From Saccharomycopsis malanga (lineage: Eukaryota > Ascomycota > Saccharomycetes > Ascoideales > Saccharomycopsidaceae), in contig CP025321.1 in assembly GCA_004014935.1 (NCBI GenBank), positions 1,736,001 to 1,800,000 of the forward strand: a stretch of 64,000 nt of DNA, given 5' to 3'. This document shows positions 8,102 through 18,967 of the stretch, one piece after another (positions within the stretch are counted from its first letter, which is position 1; each line of letters starts with the position of its first letter). A program made the position numbers and the translations under genes. Under the pieces are notes generated by a model. That model was not told the DNA's origin, searched no databases, and saw nothing but the letters and a program-made list of their open reading frames with translations.

Positions 8102-11098
8102 TCAATCCTTTCTCAAAGTTCTTTGTTTCTCAGCATTTTTTACAGTGACCTCGTCAACAAACAAGCCCTTTTTTCTTCTGATATTGTTCATATACTTTCT
8201 GGCAATATTTTCGCGCTCTGCGAATTCCCCAAGAGCCTCCAACTCTTCTTCAGTCGTAGGCACCCAAAATGGGTCCAAGTCGATGATTTCGTAGCCGTGG
8301 AATACAAGTTGAGGGATTGCAGCACCAGAGGTTTTCTTACGGAACTCCTCGGCAAACCCAAAAGCTTCTGTGACGGGAATCATGGCATGGATACTGAACA
8401 ACAAGGTGCCTTCTTTCATTTCCTCCGAGATGATACGGCCACGGCGTTTTTGGACCACTGCGTAGACTTTACCAAGGACTTCTGCAGAAGCCTGGATGTC
8501 ACAGCTGTACATGGCAAGCATGATACGCGGAGACCAATCAAGGAAACCAGCGTGGATTGCGTCTTTTGTCAGCTTGAGGATTTTGCCGGACAAGTTTGCT
8601 GTTTCGGAGCTGTTGGTCTCAATGTGTTGGATGAAAACAGCAATGCCTTCGACCGGTTCTGCGGCAAGCGGGCCTTCGGTGGTAGCAAGCTGGAATCCGT
8701 TTAATAAAGCGTCTTCAAACTCCAATCTTGACGTGTGGTCATGAGAAAACAAAGGAGAGAGTTTACCGGTTTGATCTATCAAAAGATTCGGGCCAGTTCT
8801 TTTGGGGCCAAAAGCCAAGATGTTAGAGACAAGACCTGATGAGTAGAATTCTTTCAAGGAGTCTATTTCGGCGAAAACCAGACTGAGTTCCAGTTCTAAA
8901 GCGGTTCTTTTACCGGCCAAAGTGGAATGGATGAGCGAAGCATGCTCGTTGAGATACTTTGTGATCTGTTTTGGCAATGGTTTGACGTTTAGAGTGATTT
9001 CCAAGCCGTTGTCCAACTTTATAAGAGTGGAGCCTCTGCCCAACTCGGGCCGTTTAGGAGGGCTCATAGACTGGGCCAGAATGGTGGTCTCACGGTATGG
9101 AATGGCCGGCTCGGAGCTCTGGATGTCGATTCCCGCAAAGCGTTCTTTCAAATCCTTAAGACATCGTTCCAAATGCAATTCCCCCGAGGTAAGCAAGATG
9201 TTCTCGCCGTTTTCGTTCAAATAGGTCTCTGCACAAGGATCGCTTTCCTTGAGCAACTTGAGGCCGGTTTGCAAGCGGTCTAAATGCATGGGATTGACTG
9301 GTTCCAAGGCGACCTTGACTATTGGGGGCGATGCAAACGAAATCCCTGCCAAATTGACCCCCACCACATTGGGATCGACCAACGTGCCGTTCTTGAGAAT
9401 CTTACCGGCCAACCCTCCTATTCCGACAATGTTTCCGGCCGGCACACGCTCAATGGCTACAAGTTCCCGGCCCATCAACAAGTACAAGTCCTCCACCACA
9501 ATACTGGCCACATGTTCGCTGGGCTTTGCAGGGTCGTACTTGGGGCCCAACACGTTCAATGTCTGGCCAATCTCAAGTGTCCCACTATATACTCTAGCGA
9601 ATCCTATGAGACACTCCTGTGGGATTTCAATGACATCGTCGAAATCCTCCTCGAACTCCCCGAAATCAAAGTCGTCAACCAGCGGCTCCACAGGCTCCAC
9701 AGGCTCGCCACGGCTTTCCAACTCCTGGGCCCGTTCTGCTGCCTTCCGGGCTTTTTCCCTGGCAATTCTGCCTAGCTCTGCCATCTGGGTTTCGTCAAGA
9801 GAAACGCGTTTGGTCAACTCCTCGTCCGGCACAGACACCATCTTGGATACATAGCAGGAAACAGGCCCTGTTAGGTCGCACTTCAACATGGCTTGATGGA
9901 GCGCAGAGTCAATGTGGGACGAGCTGGGTACAGCATCTAGAATTGCAGGAACTCGGATATGCTGGGCCTCTACAGGCGACATGAGCTGTTCCACCACTGT
10001 GATAAGAATAGAAGTGGAAACAGGTATCCACTGTGTCATGATTTGCTTCAACAACGCTTTGGTGTCTTTTGATCGAAGATCTCTAGGAAGAATCTTGATA
10101 CTCAACGTAGACACGATTTTGTTGAGGATTTCTGGATCTCTGTCAGATACGGTGTTTTCGTAAATCTTCCAGATGTTACTGAGAATCAAAGAAACAAACA
10201 ACGGCTTCAAATGGGTGCGGCCTTTCAATCCTTTGTAGTTTATCACCTTTTTGGTTTTTGGGTCCAAATAGAAATCGCCCCAAAGCACCTTTTGCAAGTT
10301 TTCTCTTTTGAACCCAAGCTTTTTCTCGTAGAACACGGCAAACTGCTGAATAGTAAAACCCCATCCATCTATAGCACTACCAAATATTACATTGTTCTTC
10401 TCCGGCTGGAAATACAAATGACTGTCGTCTTTCTCAATATATTCCCCCGTGTCTGGGTTTTTTTCCAAGTTCTCTCGGTACAACTCATCATCCACCATCC
10501 GTTGGCCAGCAAAAAAAGAGCCAATCACCGCATTTGCCTGCTCCACAATCTGTTTAAGATGCTTGTATGCTTCCTGAGGAGACATCTTCAACTCGGTGAT
10601 AAGACGGTCAATCTTGTTGAGAACAAGAATTGGTTTGAGCTTATCATTCCACGATTGTCTCAACACCGTCACAGTTTGCGATTGTATGCCTTCTACTACA
10701 TCTATCAACACTAAAGCACCATCGCATAACCGCGAAGCAATGGACACTTCTGAACTGAAATCAATATGACCAGGCGAATCTATGAGATTGATCAAATGCT
10801 CTTTGATAATAGGCTTGTCCTCCTGGCCATCTCCTTCGGCCTTGAGCTTTTTTCTCATAAGCTTGAAATACAAAGATATAGCACTGCTTTCCATGGTAAT
10901 GCCTCTCAATTGCTCATCAGGCCGGGAATCAAGATATCGCACCTTGCCTGCCATACGCTGTGATATAATACCATTCGTAGCAAGTAGTGAGTCAGATAAC
11001 GTTGTCTTGCCATGGTCAACATGCGCAAGAATACAAATGTTACGTATACACGAGGGATCCAGTTGTAATCTGTTCAAAATCTCCGGTGTTATTCCCAT
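8102..11098 (-). CDS. EFL1: Elongation factor-like GTPase EFL1 (RIA1), 60S subunit maturation
   Basis: A 998-aa EF-2-like GTPase. G motifs are intact: AHVDHGKTT (residues 25-33), RGITMESS (65-72), DSPGH (108-112) and NKID (161-164). EF-2-type domains II-V follow. The charged insert within domain II, rich in EFEED, is typical of Efl1 and separates it from true eEF2. The diphthamide-loop region of eEF2 is not conserved, as expected. Efl1 works with Sdo1 in the cytoplasm to release Tif6 from nascent 60S subunits. The start ATG (MGITPEILNRLQLDPSCIRNICILAH) agrees with the family. The gene is divergent from OAC1 across about 500 bp. Confidence 0.95.
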   Translation of the reverse strand: MGITPEILNRLQLDPSCIRNICILAHVDHGKTTLSDSLLATNGIISQRMAGKVRYLDSRPDEQLRGITMESSAISLYFKLMRKKLKAEGDGQEDKPIIKEHLINLIDSPGHIDFSSEVSIASRLCDGALVLIDVVEGIQSQTVTVLRQSWNDKLKPILVLNKIDRLITELKMSPQEAYKHLKQIVEQANAVIGSFFAGQRMVDDELYRENLEKNPDTGEYIEKDDSHLYFQPEKNNVIFGSAIDGWGFTIQQFAVFYEKKLGFKRENLQKVLWGDFYLDPKTKKVINYKGLKGRTHLKPLFVSLILSNIWKIYENTVSDRDPEILNKIVSTLSIKILPRDLRSKDTKALLKQIMTQWIPVSTSILITVVEQLMSPVEAQHIRVPAILDAVPSSSHIDSALHQAMLKCDLTGPVSCYVSKMVSVPDEELTKRVSLDETQMAELGRIAREKARKAAERAQELESRGEPVEPVEPLVDDFDFGEFEEDFDDVIEIPQECLIGFARVYSGTLEIGQTLNVLGPKYDPAKPSEHVASIVVEDLYLLMGRELVAIERVPAGNIVGIGGLAGKILKNGTLVDPNVVGVNLAGISFASPPIVKVALEPVNPMHLDRLQTGLKLLKESDPCAETYLNENGENILLTSGELHLERCLKDLKERFAGIDIQSSEPAIPYRETTILAQSMSPPKRPELGRGSTLIKLDNGLEITLNVKPLPKQITKYLNEHASLIHSTLAGKRTALELELSLVFAEIDSLKEFYSSGLVSNILAFGPKRTGPNLLIDQTGKLSPLFSHDHTSRLEFEDALLNGFQLATTEGPLAAEPVEGIAVFIQHIETNSSETANLSGKILKLTKDAIHAGFLDWSPRIMLAMYSCDIQASAEVLGKVYAVVQKRRGRIISEEMKEGTLLFSIHAMIPVTEAFGFAEEFRKKTSGAAIPQLVFHGYEIIDLDPFWVPTTEEELEALGEFAERENIARKYMNNIRRKKGLFVDEVTVKNAEKQRTLRKD

Positions 11099-11480
11099 TC
11101 TAATAACGTCTAATCAATTGCTGTGAGCACTAGTGAGTGGATAAAAGTAATAATATAACCCCTATAAATGTGGCTTTTACTGTCCTAGAACTAGACTATA
11201 TAAATTTGGGCCGCTTCTTATATATACCAGCTATTAATCTCTTTGATGATTTGTAATACCTTTGCAAAATTTTTGAACATTTTTCATTACATATTTTTTT
11301 CCGTTTTGGGACATCGCTTACTCATACTTAACTTCCCCAATAAATCAAATGTTTGGAAAATGTTTATCTAGCTTAATACTTCGAATTTTTAACAATTGTC
11401 AACCGTCAACAATGTTCATAGCAAGTGTCAAACAACGTTTGAGCCCAGTTGACTTTCTGTAGCACTCATAATGTCTATAA

Positions 11481-11523
11481 TGACTCACTATATATCGGCC
11501 CGGTTTTCGGAAAGCGGTTTCCG
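11481..11523 (+). promoter_or_regulatory. Gcn4-type site and CGG-triplet cluster upstream of OAC1
   Basis: TGACTCA, a perfect Gcn4/AP-1 site, lies at 11481-11487. It is followed by CCGGTTTTCGG (11500-11510) and by the inverted repeat CGGAAA-GCGG-TTTCCG (11508-11523). CGG triplets suggest a Zn2Cys6 regulator. In S. cerevisiae OAC1 is a Leu3 target. The spacing here (CCG-N5-CGG) is one base longer than the canonical Leu3 site, so Leu3 binding is only suggested. The cluster sits about 75-120 bp before the OAC1 start and could also serve the divergent EFL1 gene. Confidence 0.5.
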
Positions 11524-11598
11524 CACATGTTGGTTTGCTTAATATGGGTGCTAATTTCACTATTTGCAATTCTTTCTTTAACAGTTGTCGACCGTAAA

Positions 11599-12724
11599 AT
11601 GACCACTGTAAAACAAAAGGTGTCTTATGGCCCTTCAGACAGCCCGTTTCTTGGGTTTGTTGCTGGTAAGTATATGCTTTTGGTAATGATGACGGTGCTC
11701 TACATTGATATAATCTTTCTCAACGTTTCCATATTGCTATAATGTTTCCATATATTCATCTTATTCACTCACAACAACACCAAACTAACAAACAGGCGGT
11801 ATTGCTGCTTGTGGGGCTGTCACATTCACCAATCCTATTGAGATTGTAAAGACCAGAATGCAGCTCCAAGGAGAGCTCGTCAAAGCTGGGGCTATGAGTT
11901 CCAAAGCATATCTGAATCCCTTACTGGCTCTAATAAGTATTGGAAGGCGCGAAGGTTTCCAGGGGCTCCAAAAGGGCTTGGTATGTGCTTATTTGTATCA
12001 GATCGGACTAAATGGTTGCCGTCTTGGATTGTATGATCCAATGCGAACCAGTTTGAACAAATATCTTTATCCAAATCAAGATCCCAAGAAATATCAAAGT
12101 GTTCTGGTGAATATCGCCTGCGGCACTTTAACTGGTGCTTTAGGAGCTGTGGTTGTATCGCCTCTATATTTGGTTAAAACCAGAATGCAATCTTATGCTG
12201 GAGAAGGGCAGCAGCTCAAGGTGGGCCAGCAAACCAAATATAACAACTTTGCCAGTGGCCTTAAACAGATTTATTTAACCGAGGGTGGAATCAAAGGACT
12301 ATTCCGTGGTTGTGATGCTGCGATATTAAGAACTGCTGCTGGTTCCAGCGTTCAACTTCCTTTATATAATTTGGCAAAGAGCCAGTTGAAAAGACACGCC
12401 TCGTTTGAAGAAGGCCCCACTTTACATTTGGTGGCATCTTGTATCACCGGTTTAGGTGTCGGTTTTGTTATGAATCCATTCGACGTGGTCTTGACCAGAG
12501 TTTACAATCAACGTGGAAATTTATATAGTGGTCCTTTAGATTGTCTTGTGAAAACCTTGGCCACCGAAGGCCCTACTGCTTTTCTAAAGGGCTTAACTCC
12601 AGCTTTATTGAGACTAGGCCCTCATACAATCTTGACTTTGACTTTTATGGAATCAACCATGGTTTGGGTCAAACGTGCCAGTGTTGCCTGGAACGAGGAG
12701 AAGAAGACATTTCTTGCTAGTTAG
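11599..12724 (+). CDS. OAC1: Mitochondrial oxaloacetate/isopropylmalate carrier OAC1, one intron
   Basis: Exon 1 is 11599-11665, the intron is 11666-11795 (130 nt, donor GTAAGT, branch AACTAAC, acceptor CAG), and exon 2 is 11796-12724. The join gives FVAGGIAACGAVTFTNPIE, restoring the first carrier motif, and a protein of 331 aa. Three mitochondrial carrier repeats carry the motifs NPIEIVKTRMQ, SPLYLVKTRMQ and NPFDVVLTR. The blocks GLQKGL, YQIGLNG, LFRGCDAAILRT and GSSVQLP match S. cerevisiae Oac1 closely. The protein moves oxaloacetate, sulfate and alpha-isopropylmalate across the inner membrane. A splice-free reading would lose the first transmembrane helix. Confidence 0.93.
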
Positions 12725-13235
12725 TTATTTTCAGTGGGATAAATATAGAAATACAATGGATTTCACAACTTTTTCTTGTATCCAGCTATTAACGAACGAA
12801 CACTATACACTGGGCATTTCTACCTACTTGACTTACATCATTCATCGTTCGGCCATTCTGTAGGGCTTTAAAAGCTGAAAATTTGCTTAGGCACCTTAAA
12901 ATTTAACTGTGCTGTTTATAAATTCTCCAAATCCTTCAGGATGCTACGCCATAATTACATTAATAAATAAATAAATAAATCAATAATATAATATATATTA
13001 CAAGCTCCTCAAACTATACATTACTGACCGCAATCCCCTTCTAATGCATGTGTAATTGCATTAAATTGACCCTAATTTCTCCCCCTGATATCGTCCTTTG
13101 ATTCATGGATTAATGTCTGTCAAAACTATTTCATAGACAGATCAAATATTGTCAGGATGCACGTAGACCCCTACTTGCACATAAAAACCTGCCAATTTGA
13201 CTGGTGTCCCTTAACCAATAACCAATGAAATCCAG

Positions 13236-13845
13236 GGTTTGAATTCAGTTTTACCCTCAATTCTCATTGATATGAGCTATATAAGCATCCATTCTGGCCG
13301 CACAGCCCTGCTTCACATTTGAGTACTAGCCTCTTTCAAGGACAATCCGTAGCTTTTGTTATATCTTCAAAAACATAAAAAACCAAAAAACCAGAATTTT
13401 ATGTTTTCGCCCTATTCACCCCATTTTCCAAAGGGTTATCGAATATAAAGATACTATACTTATTCTCCAAGCTCTCCTTGACCAGAATCAAATCCTAACA
13501 TGTAGCTAACTTTCAAACGTAGCTCAAATGTAGCCCAAATAAAGATTTAAATTGAGCTAAAAGTGGACATTTGTAATTGGCAATATTTTCACATTTCCTT
13601 TAAGGAATCGATGCAGTGAACATTTATATAGGTAAACTGAAATGCGCCAATTACCGCTATATCATCCGTTTGACATAAACTAATGAGATGCACAACGTAT
13701 CGAGCGGCAACTTATGCGTATCAAACAATTTCCACCACGTCCACCTTTTCCTTCATTTCAACTCTTTATTATTAGCACACACGTATTAAAGTAAACATCT
13801 ATAATTTCATAGACGTACTTGATGGAAATAACCTGCATACAAGCC
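13236..13845 (+). repeat. Flank repeat, copy A (direct repeat of 17231-17840)
   Basis: About 610 bp aligns without gaps to 17231-17840 at a constant offset of 3995 bp, with only scattered substitutions (roughly 97% identical by eye). It runs straight into the satellite array. Similarity to copy B continues into the first satellite units. No coding capacity is seen. A more diverged relative lies at 2932-3440. Confidence 0.85.
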
Positions 13846-16090
13846 GCTAACTATAGAAATGTGGTCAATATGCGGAAAAACATTCAAGGCAAGAAACGCC
13901 GTTTTACCGTGTTCTCCCAATTTTCTATCATATTCGAAGAATTGGTGAGAGAAACACCAATATATATACTTTTGACACCGTGCGAAATGATAATCCACTG
14001 TTAGCTAGGCGCTAACGATAGAAATGTGGTCAATACGGGCAAAAACGTGGAATAACGGGGTACCAGCTTTTTCCCGTGTTTTTTACCATTTTCAATCAGA
14101 TCCAACAAGATGCAACTAGTAAAGCCAATATATATACTTTTGGCACCGTGCGAAATGATAATCCACTGTTAGCTAGGCGCTAACGATAGAAATGTGGTCA
14201 ATACAGGCAAAAATGTGAAAAAACGGGGTACCGCCGTTTTACGGTGTTTTCCTCCATTTTCAACCAGATTCAACGAGATGCAACTAGTAAAGCCAATATA
14301 TATACTTTTGGCACCGTGCAAGATGATAATACCCAATTAATTAGCCGCTAACGATAGAAATGTGGTCAATACGGGTAAAAAGGTGGAAAAACGGGGTACC
14401 AGCTTTTTCCCGTGTTTTTCACCATTTTCTATCATATTCCAACAACTGCACCTAGTAAAGATAATATATAGGTTTCAAAGGCCGTACTTGATGATAATCC
14501 GTTGTAAATAAGCCGCTAACCATAGAAATGTGGTCACTACACGGAAAAACGTGGAAAAACGGGGTACCGGCTTTTTCCCGTGTTTTCTACCATTTTCTAT
14601 CATATTCGAAGAATTGGTGATAGAAACACCAATATATATACTTTTGGCACCGTGCAAGATGATAATCCGTTGTAAATAAGCCGCTAACCATAGAAATGTG
14701 GTCACTACACGGAAAAACGTGGAAAAACGGGGTACCAGCTTTTTACCGTGTTTTTCACCATTTTCTATCATATTCGAAGAATTGGTGATAGAAACACCAA
14801 TATATACACTTTTGACACCGTGCAAGATGATAATCCGTTGTAAATAAGCCGCTAACCATAGAAATGTGGTCAATACACGGAAAAACGTGGAAAAACGGGG
14901 TACCAGCTTTTTACCGTGTTTTTCACCATTTTCAACCAGATTCCAACAACTGCACCTAGTAAAGATAATATATAGGTTTCAAAGGCCGTACTTGATGATA
15001 ATCCGTTGTAAATAAGCCGCTAACCATAGAAATGTGGTCACTACACGGAAAAACGTGGAAAAACGGGGTACCGGCTTTTTCCCGTGTTTTCTACCATTTT
15101 CTATCATATTCGAAGAATTGGTGATAGAAACACCAATATATATACTTTTGGCACCGTGCAAGATGATAATCCGTTGTAAATAAGCCGCTAACCATAGAAA
15201 TGTGGTCACTACACGGAAAAACGTGGAAAAACGGGGTACCAGCTTTTTACCGTGTTTTTCACCATTTTCTATCATATTCGAAGAATTGGTGATAGAAACA
15301 CCAATATATACACTTTTGACACCGTGCAAGATGATAATCCGTTGTAAATAAGCCGCTAACCATAGAAATGTGGTCAATACACGGAAAAACGTGGAAAAAC
15401 GGGGTACCAGCTTTTTACCGTGTTTTTCACCATTTTCAACCAGATTCCAACAACTGCACCTAGTAAAGATAATATATAGGTTTCAAAGGCCGTACTTGAT
15501 GATAATCCGTTGTAAATAAGCCGCTAACCATAGAAATGTGGTCACTACACGGAAAAACGTGGAAAAACGGGGTACCAGCTTTTTACCGTGTTTTTCACCA
15601 TTTTCTATCATATTCGAAGAATTGGTGATAGAAACACCAATATATACACTTTTGACACCGTGCAAGATGATAATCCGTTGTAAATAAGCCGCTAACCATA
15701 GAAATGTGGTCAATACACGGAAAAACGTGGAAAAACGTGGTACCGGCTTTTTACCGTGTTTTCTACCATTTTCAACCAGATTCGAACAACTGCACCTAGT
15801 AAAGATAATATATACACTTTTGACACCGTGCAAAACGATAATCCACTGTTAGCTAGGCGCTAACGATAGAAATGTGGTCAATACGGGCAAAAACGTGAAG
15901 AAAAAGGGCACGGCCATGGTCCCATCTTTCCCACCATTTCGACCCTGTTTTAAAGAATTGCCCCTAATACAGCCAATAATCACGCTTTCTAGACCATTCT
16001 CAATGGTAATCTTCTATTAATGAGCCTCTAATGCTAACAATGCTGTCAAAACATGAAAAAACATGAAAATTTGAAAAAAAAAAAAAAAAA
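13846..16090 (+). repeat. 168-bp satellite array A with a 504-bp higher-order repeat
   Basis: Taking GCTAAC as the unit start, units begin at 13846, 14011, 14179, 14347, 14515, 14683, 14851, 15019, 15187, 15355, 15523, 15691 and 15859. The spacing is exactly 168 bp after a first unit of 165. A decayed unit follows near 16024. Each unit carries an imperfect dyad centred on GGTACC, with A-rich GTGGAAAAACGGG on the left and TTTTTCCCGTGTTTT on the right. Three-unit blocks of 504 bp (14475-14978 and 14979-15482) look identical, with a third partial block after them. This shows recent homogenisation. Confidence 0.93.
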
Positions 16091-16101
16091 ATTTTTTTTT
16101 C
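16072..16101. repeat. Poly(A)/poly(T) junction ending satellite array A
   Basis: A run of about 19 A is followed directly by a run of about 10 T at the right end of the last, decayed satellite unit. It marks the boundary between the satellite and the next repeat. Confidence 0.7.
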
Positions 16102-16109
16102 TCAGCTGT

Positions 16110-16330
16110 TCCCCCATGTAAGCGCCATGTAAGCACGATGCCATTGCTCATGTAGAATCTCATGCGCCGCCTTCCAAGCTTGAGAAAATTCCAAATTTTA
16201 CCAAGGGGTTAATCAGGCGATTTTGGAAATTTTTGTCAATTTCCAAGATAACCACGTGACGTGCCATGTAATGTCTTGCACCAACATGTATCTTTGTTGC
16301 GAAATGAATACTTGTCTATGCAGTCTTACA
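16110..16330 (-). repeat. Second copy of the 7.5-kb dispersed repeat
   Basis: Read on the minus strand, this shares the core CCTGATTAACCCCTTGG and the following AAAATTxGGAATTTT with 7440-7690. Where the other copy has the TGCATACAAAG tandem, this one has two to three GCTTACATGGC-like units (16112-16150). The ends are approximate. Confidence 0.55.
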
Positions 16331-17129
16331 TGCTGGTATAACCACTTTCTAGTAAGTATCTTGTACTTAGCTGTCAAATAAGTCATTAGTTATGTCCTTT
16401 AAATTAGCTATAGGGCGCTGTAGATTGAAAATAGTACAAACTTCTTAGGTATTGTTGACATATCTAATGGTACTTGTCAAAAGAAGCATCAGGGATTGGC
16501 CATTTTTCTTTATTTCTCCATTATTTCTTCCTGTTTATTCTGGATTACATGTTAGTAAGCCGCTATATTTACCTTAAGAAACATGTTACAATTCAACTGT
16601 TATCCGAAATGTAGCTTATAACACGTCTGAAAGTTATTATTATTTATTTTGTCTTATTTTACTATCGAACTCTATTTAAACAATGAAAATTTGACTTATA
16701 TCAAGTATTTAAAGCTTCCGGTTTCCTCTTTTTATTTATTTGATACGTACAAAGTTGAAAATATGTTGAATTGTGCCATATTCATAAGAAAATGAATAGA
16801 AAGGCCCATAAAAAGGTTAACCTCGATTTTTCCGACTGGTGGATTATTCGCTGAAACCGAGCCAATACCTTACACAAAAAACTTCTATTAACTCAATATA
16901 TATAATTCAGCCCTGGGGCATCCTATAGACCTGTAAAACAAGCAAAACTAATTAGATGCCTTGGAATAAATCCGTGATATTTACCGATTTTACAAAATAC
17001 TTCAAGATGCTACGAGATATTTGCACTAGAGATCAATCCATACATTAATAGACATTAGAAACTCTCTATAACATGCTTAGTTGTCCTCATAAACCTTCTA
17101 GAACGTGTGTAATTGACCATTAAAACTTT

Positions 17130-17215
17130 AGATGCACGCGTGGCCGAGTCGGCAAATTATGAGCCCTGGCTTTTTTTGAAAAAATGGAGGTCCCCAGATC
17201 GACTCTCTTCCAAAT
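17130..17215 (+). pseudogene. Degenerate tRNA-like sequence (Leu/Ser type)
   Basis: GCGTGGCCGAGTCGGCAAA resembles the 5' half and A box (TGGCCGAGTCGG) of a class II tRNA. About 45 bp on, AGATCGACTCT is a damaged B box. No full cloverleaf can be drawn and the arms do not pair. It sits 15 bp before flank repeat copy B. It could be a dead tRNA gene or the head of a SINE-like copy. Confidence 0.4.
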
Positions 17216-17230
17216 AACGTAAAATTTTAT

Positions 17231-17840
17231 GGTTTAAATTCAGTTTTACCCTCAATTCTCATTGATATGAGCTATATAAGCATCCATGCTGGTCGCACAG
17301 CCCTGCTTCACATTTGAGTACTAGCCGCTTTCAAGGACAATCCGTAGCTTTTGTTGTATCTTCAAAAACATAAAAAACCAAAAAAACAGAATTCCATGTT
17401 TTCGCCCTTTTCACCCCATTTTCCAAAGGGTTATCGAATATATAGATACTTTACTTATTCTCCAAGCTCTCCTTGACCAGAATCAAATCCTAACATGTAG
17501 CTAACTTTCAAACGTAGCTCAAATGTAGCCCAAATAAAGATTTAAATTGAGCTAAAAGTGGACATTTGTAATTGGCAATATTTTCACATTTCCTTTAAGG
17601 AATCGATGCAGTGAACATTTATATAGGTAAACTGAAATGCGCCAATTACCGCTATATCATCCGTTTGACATAAACTAATGAGATGCACAACGTATCGAGC
17701 GGCAACTTATGCGTATCAAACAATTTCCACCACGTCCACCTTTTCCTTCATTTGAGCTCTTTATTATTAGCACACACGCAATAAAGTAAACATCTATAAT
17801 TTCATGGACGTACTTGATAGAAATAACCTGCATACAAGCC
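17231..17840 (+). repeat. Flank repeat, copy B
   Basis: This is the gapless partner of 13236-13845, offset by 3995 bp, and it leads into a short satellite array. With copy A it brackets the interval containing the long array and about 1.1 kb of other sequence. The pair could promote recombination that deletes or duplicates the long array. Confidence 0.85.
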
Positions 17841-18228
17841 GCTAACTATAGAAATGTGGCAAATATGCGGAAAAACATTCAAGACAAGAAACGCCGTTTT
17901 ACCGTGTTCTCCAAATTTTCAACCATATTCAAAGAATTGGCAGTAACAACACCAATATATACATTTTTGGGACGATGCAAGATGATAATCCACTGTTAGC
18001 TAGGCGCTAACGATAGAAATGTGGTCAATACGGGAAAAAACGTGGAAAAACGGGGTACCGGCTTTTTCCCGTGTTTTCCACCATTTTCAACCGGATTCAA
18101 AGAATTGGTGATAGAAACACCAATATATATACTTTTGACACCGTGCAAGATGATAATCCGCTGTTAACTAGCCGCTAACGATAGAAATGTGGTCAATACA
18201 CGGAAAAACATGGAAAAACGGGGTACCT
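17841..18228 (+). repeat. Satellite array B (about 2.3 units)
   Basis: Units begin at 17841, 18006 and 18174, so the first unit is 165 bp and the second 168 bp, exactly as at the start of array A. The third unit breaks off after GGTACC. The units match array A members closely. Confidence 0.88.
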
Positions 18229-18967
18229 CCATTTTCCTGATTCATCTGATAAAACCAAGACATTTACTTTTTGCCCATTGGTTTATAATAGCTGTCTGTT
18301 AAGAAGCTGGTACCTTAAAGTCTATAATTAAAAATTAAAACATGTAGCAAGTCATTTGCGTTACAATGAAATGTAATCTATTGTCTTATCAATGTTGACG
18401 TATATGTATGTTAACCACACATATGGTAAGAGGTTCAGTATAACTGATAAGCTAGTGTAATACTAGATCTTTCAAACAGTATAAACTTGCTTTCAAAGCA
18501 AGACTTCTGAACAGTGCTAGCTGGTTGATGAATTGAATAATTTGATCTCTAAGTTGGTAAACTGATAAATTTAGTATTTCAAGCCCTATAAGCGTATAAA
18601 AAACTAATTTTTAATAGCGTCTAGAAAAATATATGAAAACCTAGATTATACTATCAAGTCCAATATGCTCCCATGTTATGGACCCTAAGCATTCGATTTA
18701 CTGCTAAATGCTGCATAAACAAACAAGCAAATAGTCTGTTAGGAGTCCTGGTTTGGATCCAAGATTATGGAGACGTGTTGAATGATGACGTATTGTAGAT
18801 CTGAACCATCGATTAGTCTATTTCAGGGTGGACGGCTATAGCATTCCTGGGACAGAATTGCGGATTGGAAAAAAGTACAAATAATGGAGGAGATCTAGTA
18901 AGAAACCCTGTTTGGAAATGTTTTAATCTTTTTTGTTTATTATCAAGTTATTAGATATCTCGGATCA

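Larger units (their letters stand above)
12725..18967. other. 6.2-kb gene-free region with satellite DNA and repeats
   Basis: No credible gene is seen. The open frames inside the satellite (for example 14475-14873 and 14979-15377, identical to each other) simply follow the repeat. The region holds two direct copies of an approximately 610-bp flank, a long and a short satellite array, a degenerate tRNA-like sequence, and a repeat shared with 7.5 kb. The unique parts (12725-13235, 16330-17130 and 18230-18967) are AT-rich without recognised features, apart from the weak similarity of 16690-16760 to 3540-3650. It is one of the longest gene-free stretches in the window. Confidence 0.75.

Noticed and set aside
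14475-15833. Three minus-strand open frames of 116-132 codons
   Set aside because: They follow the satellite unit exactly, repeat with it and encode repeated peptides with no family match; they are by-products of the array.
13236-18228. An LTR retrotransposon bounded by the two 610-bp direct repeats
   Set aside because: The interval between them contains satellite and AT-rich sequence with no trace of gag or pol coding, and the repeats continue into satellite units.
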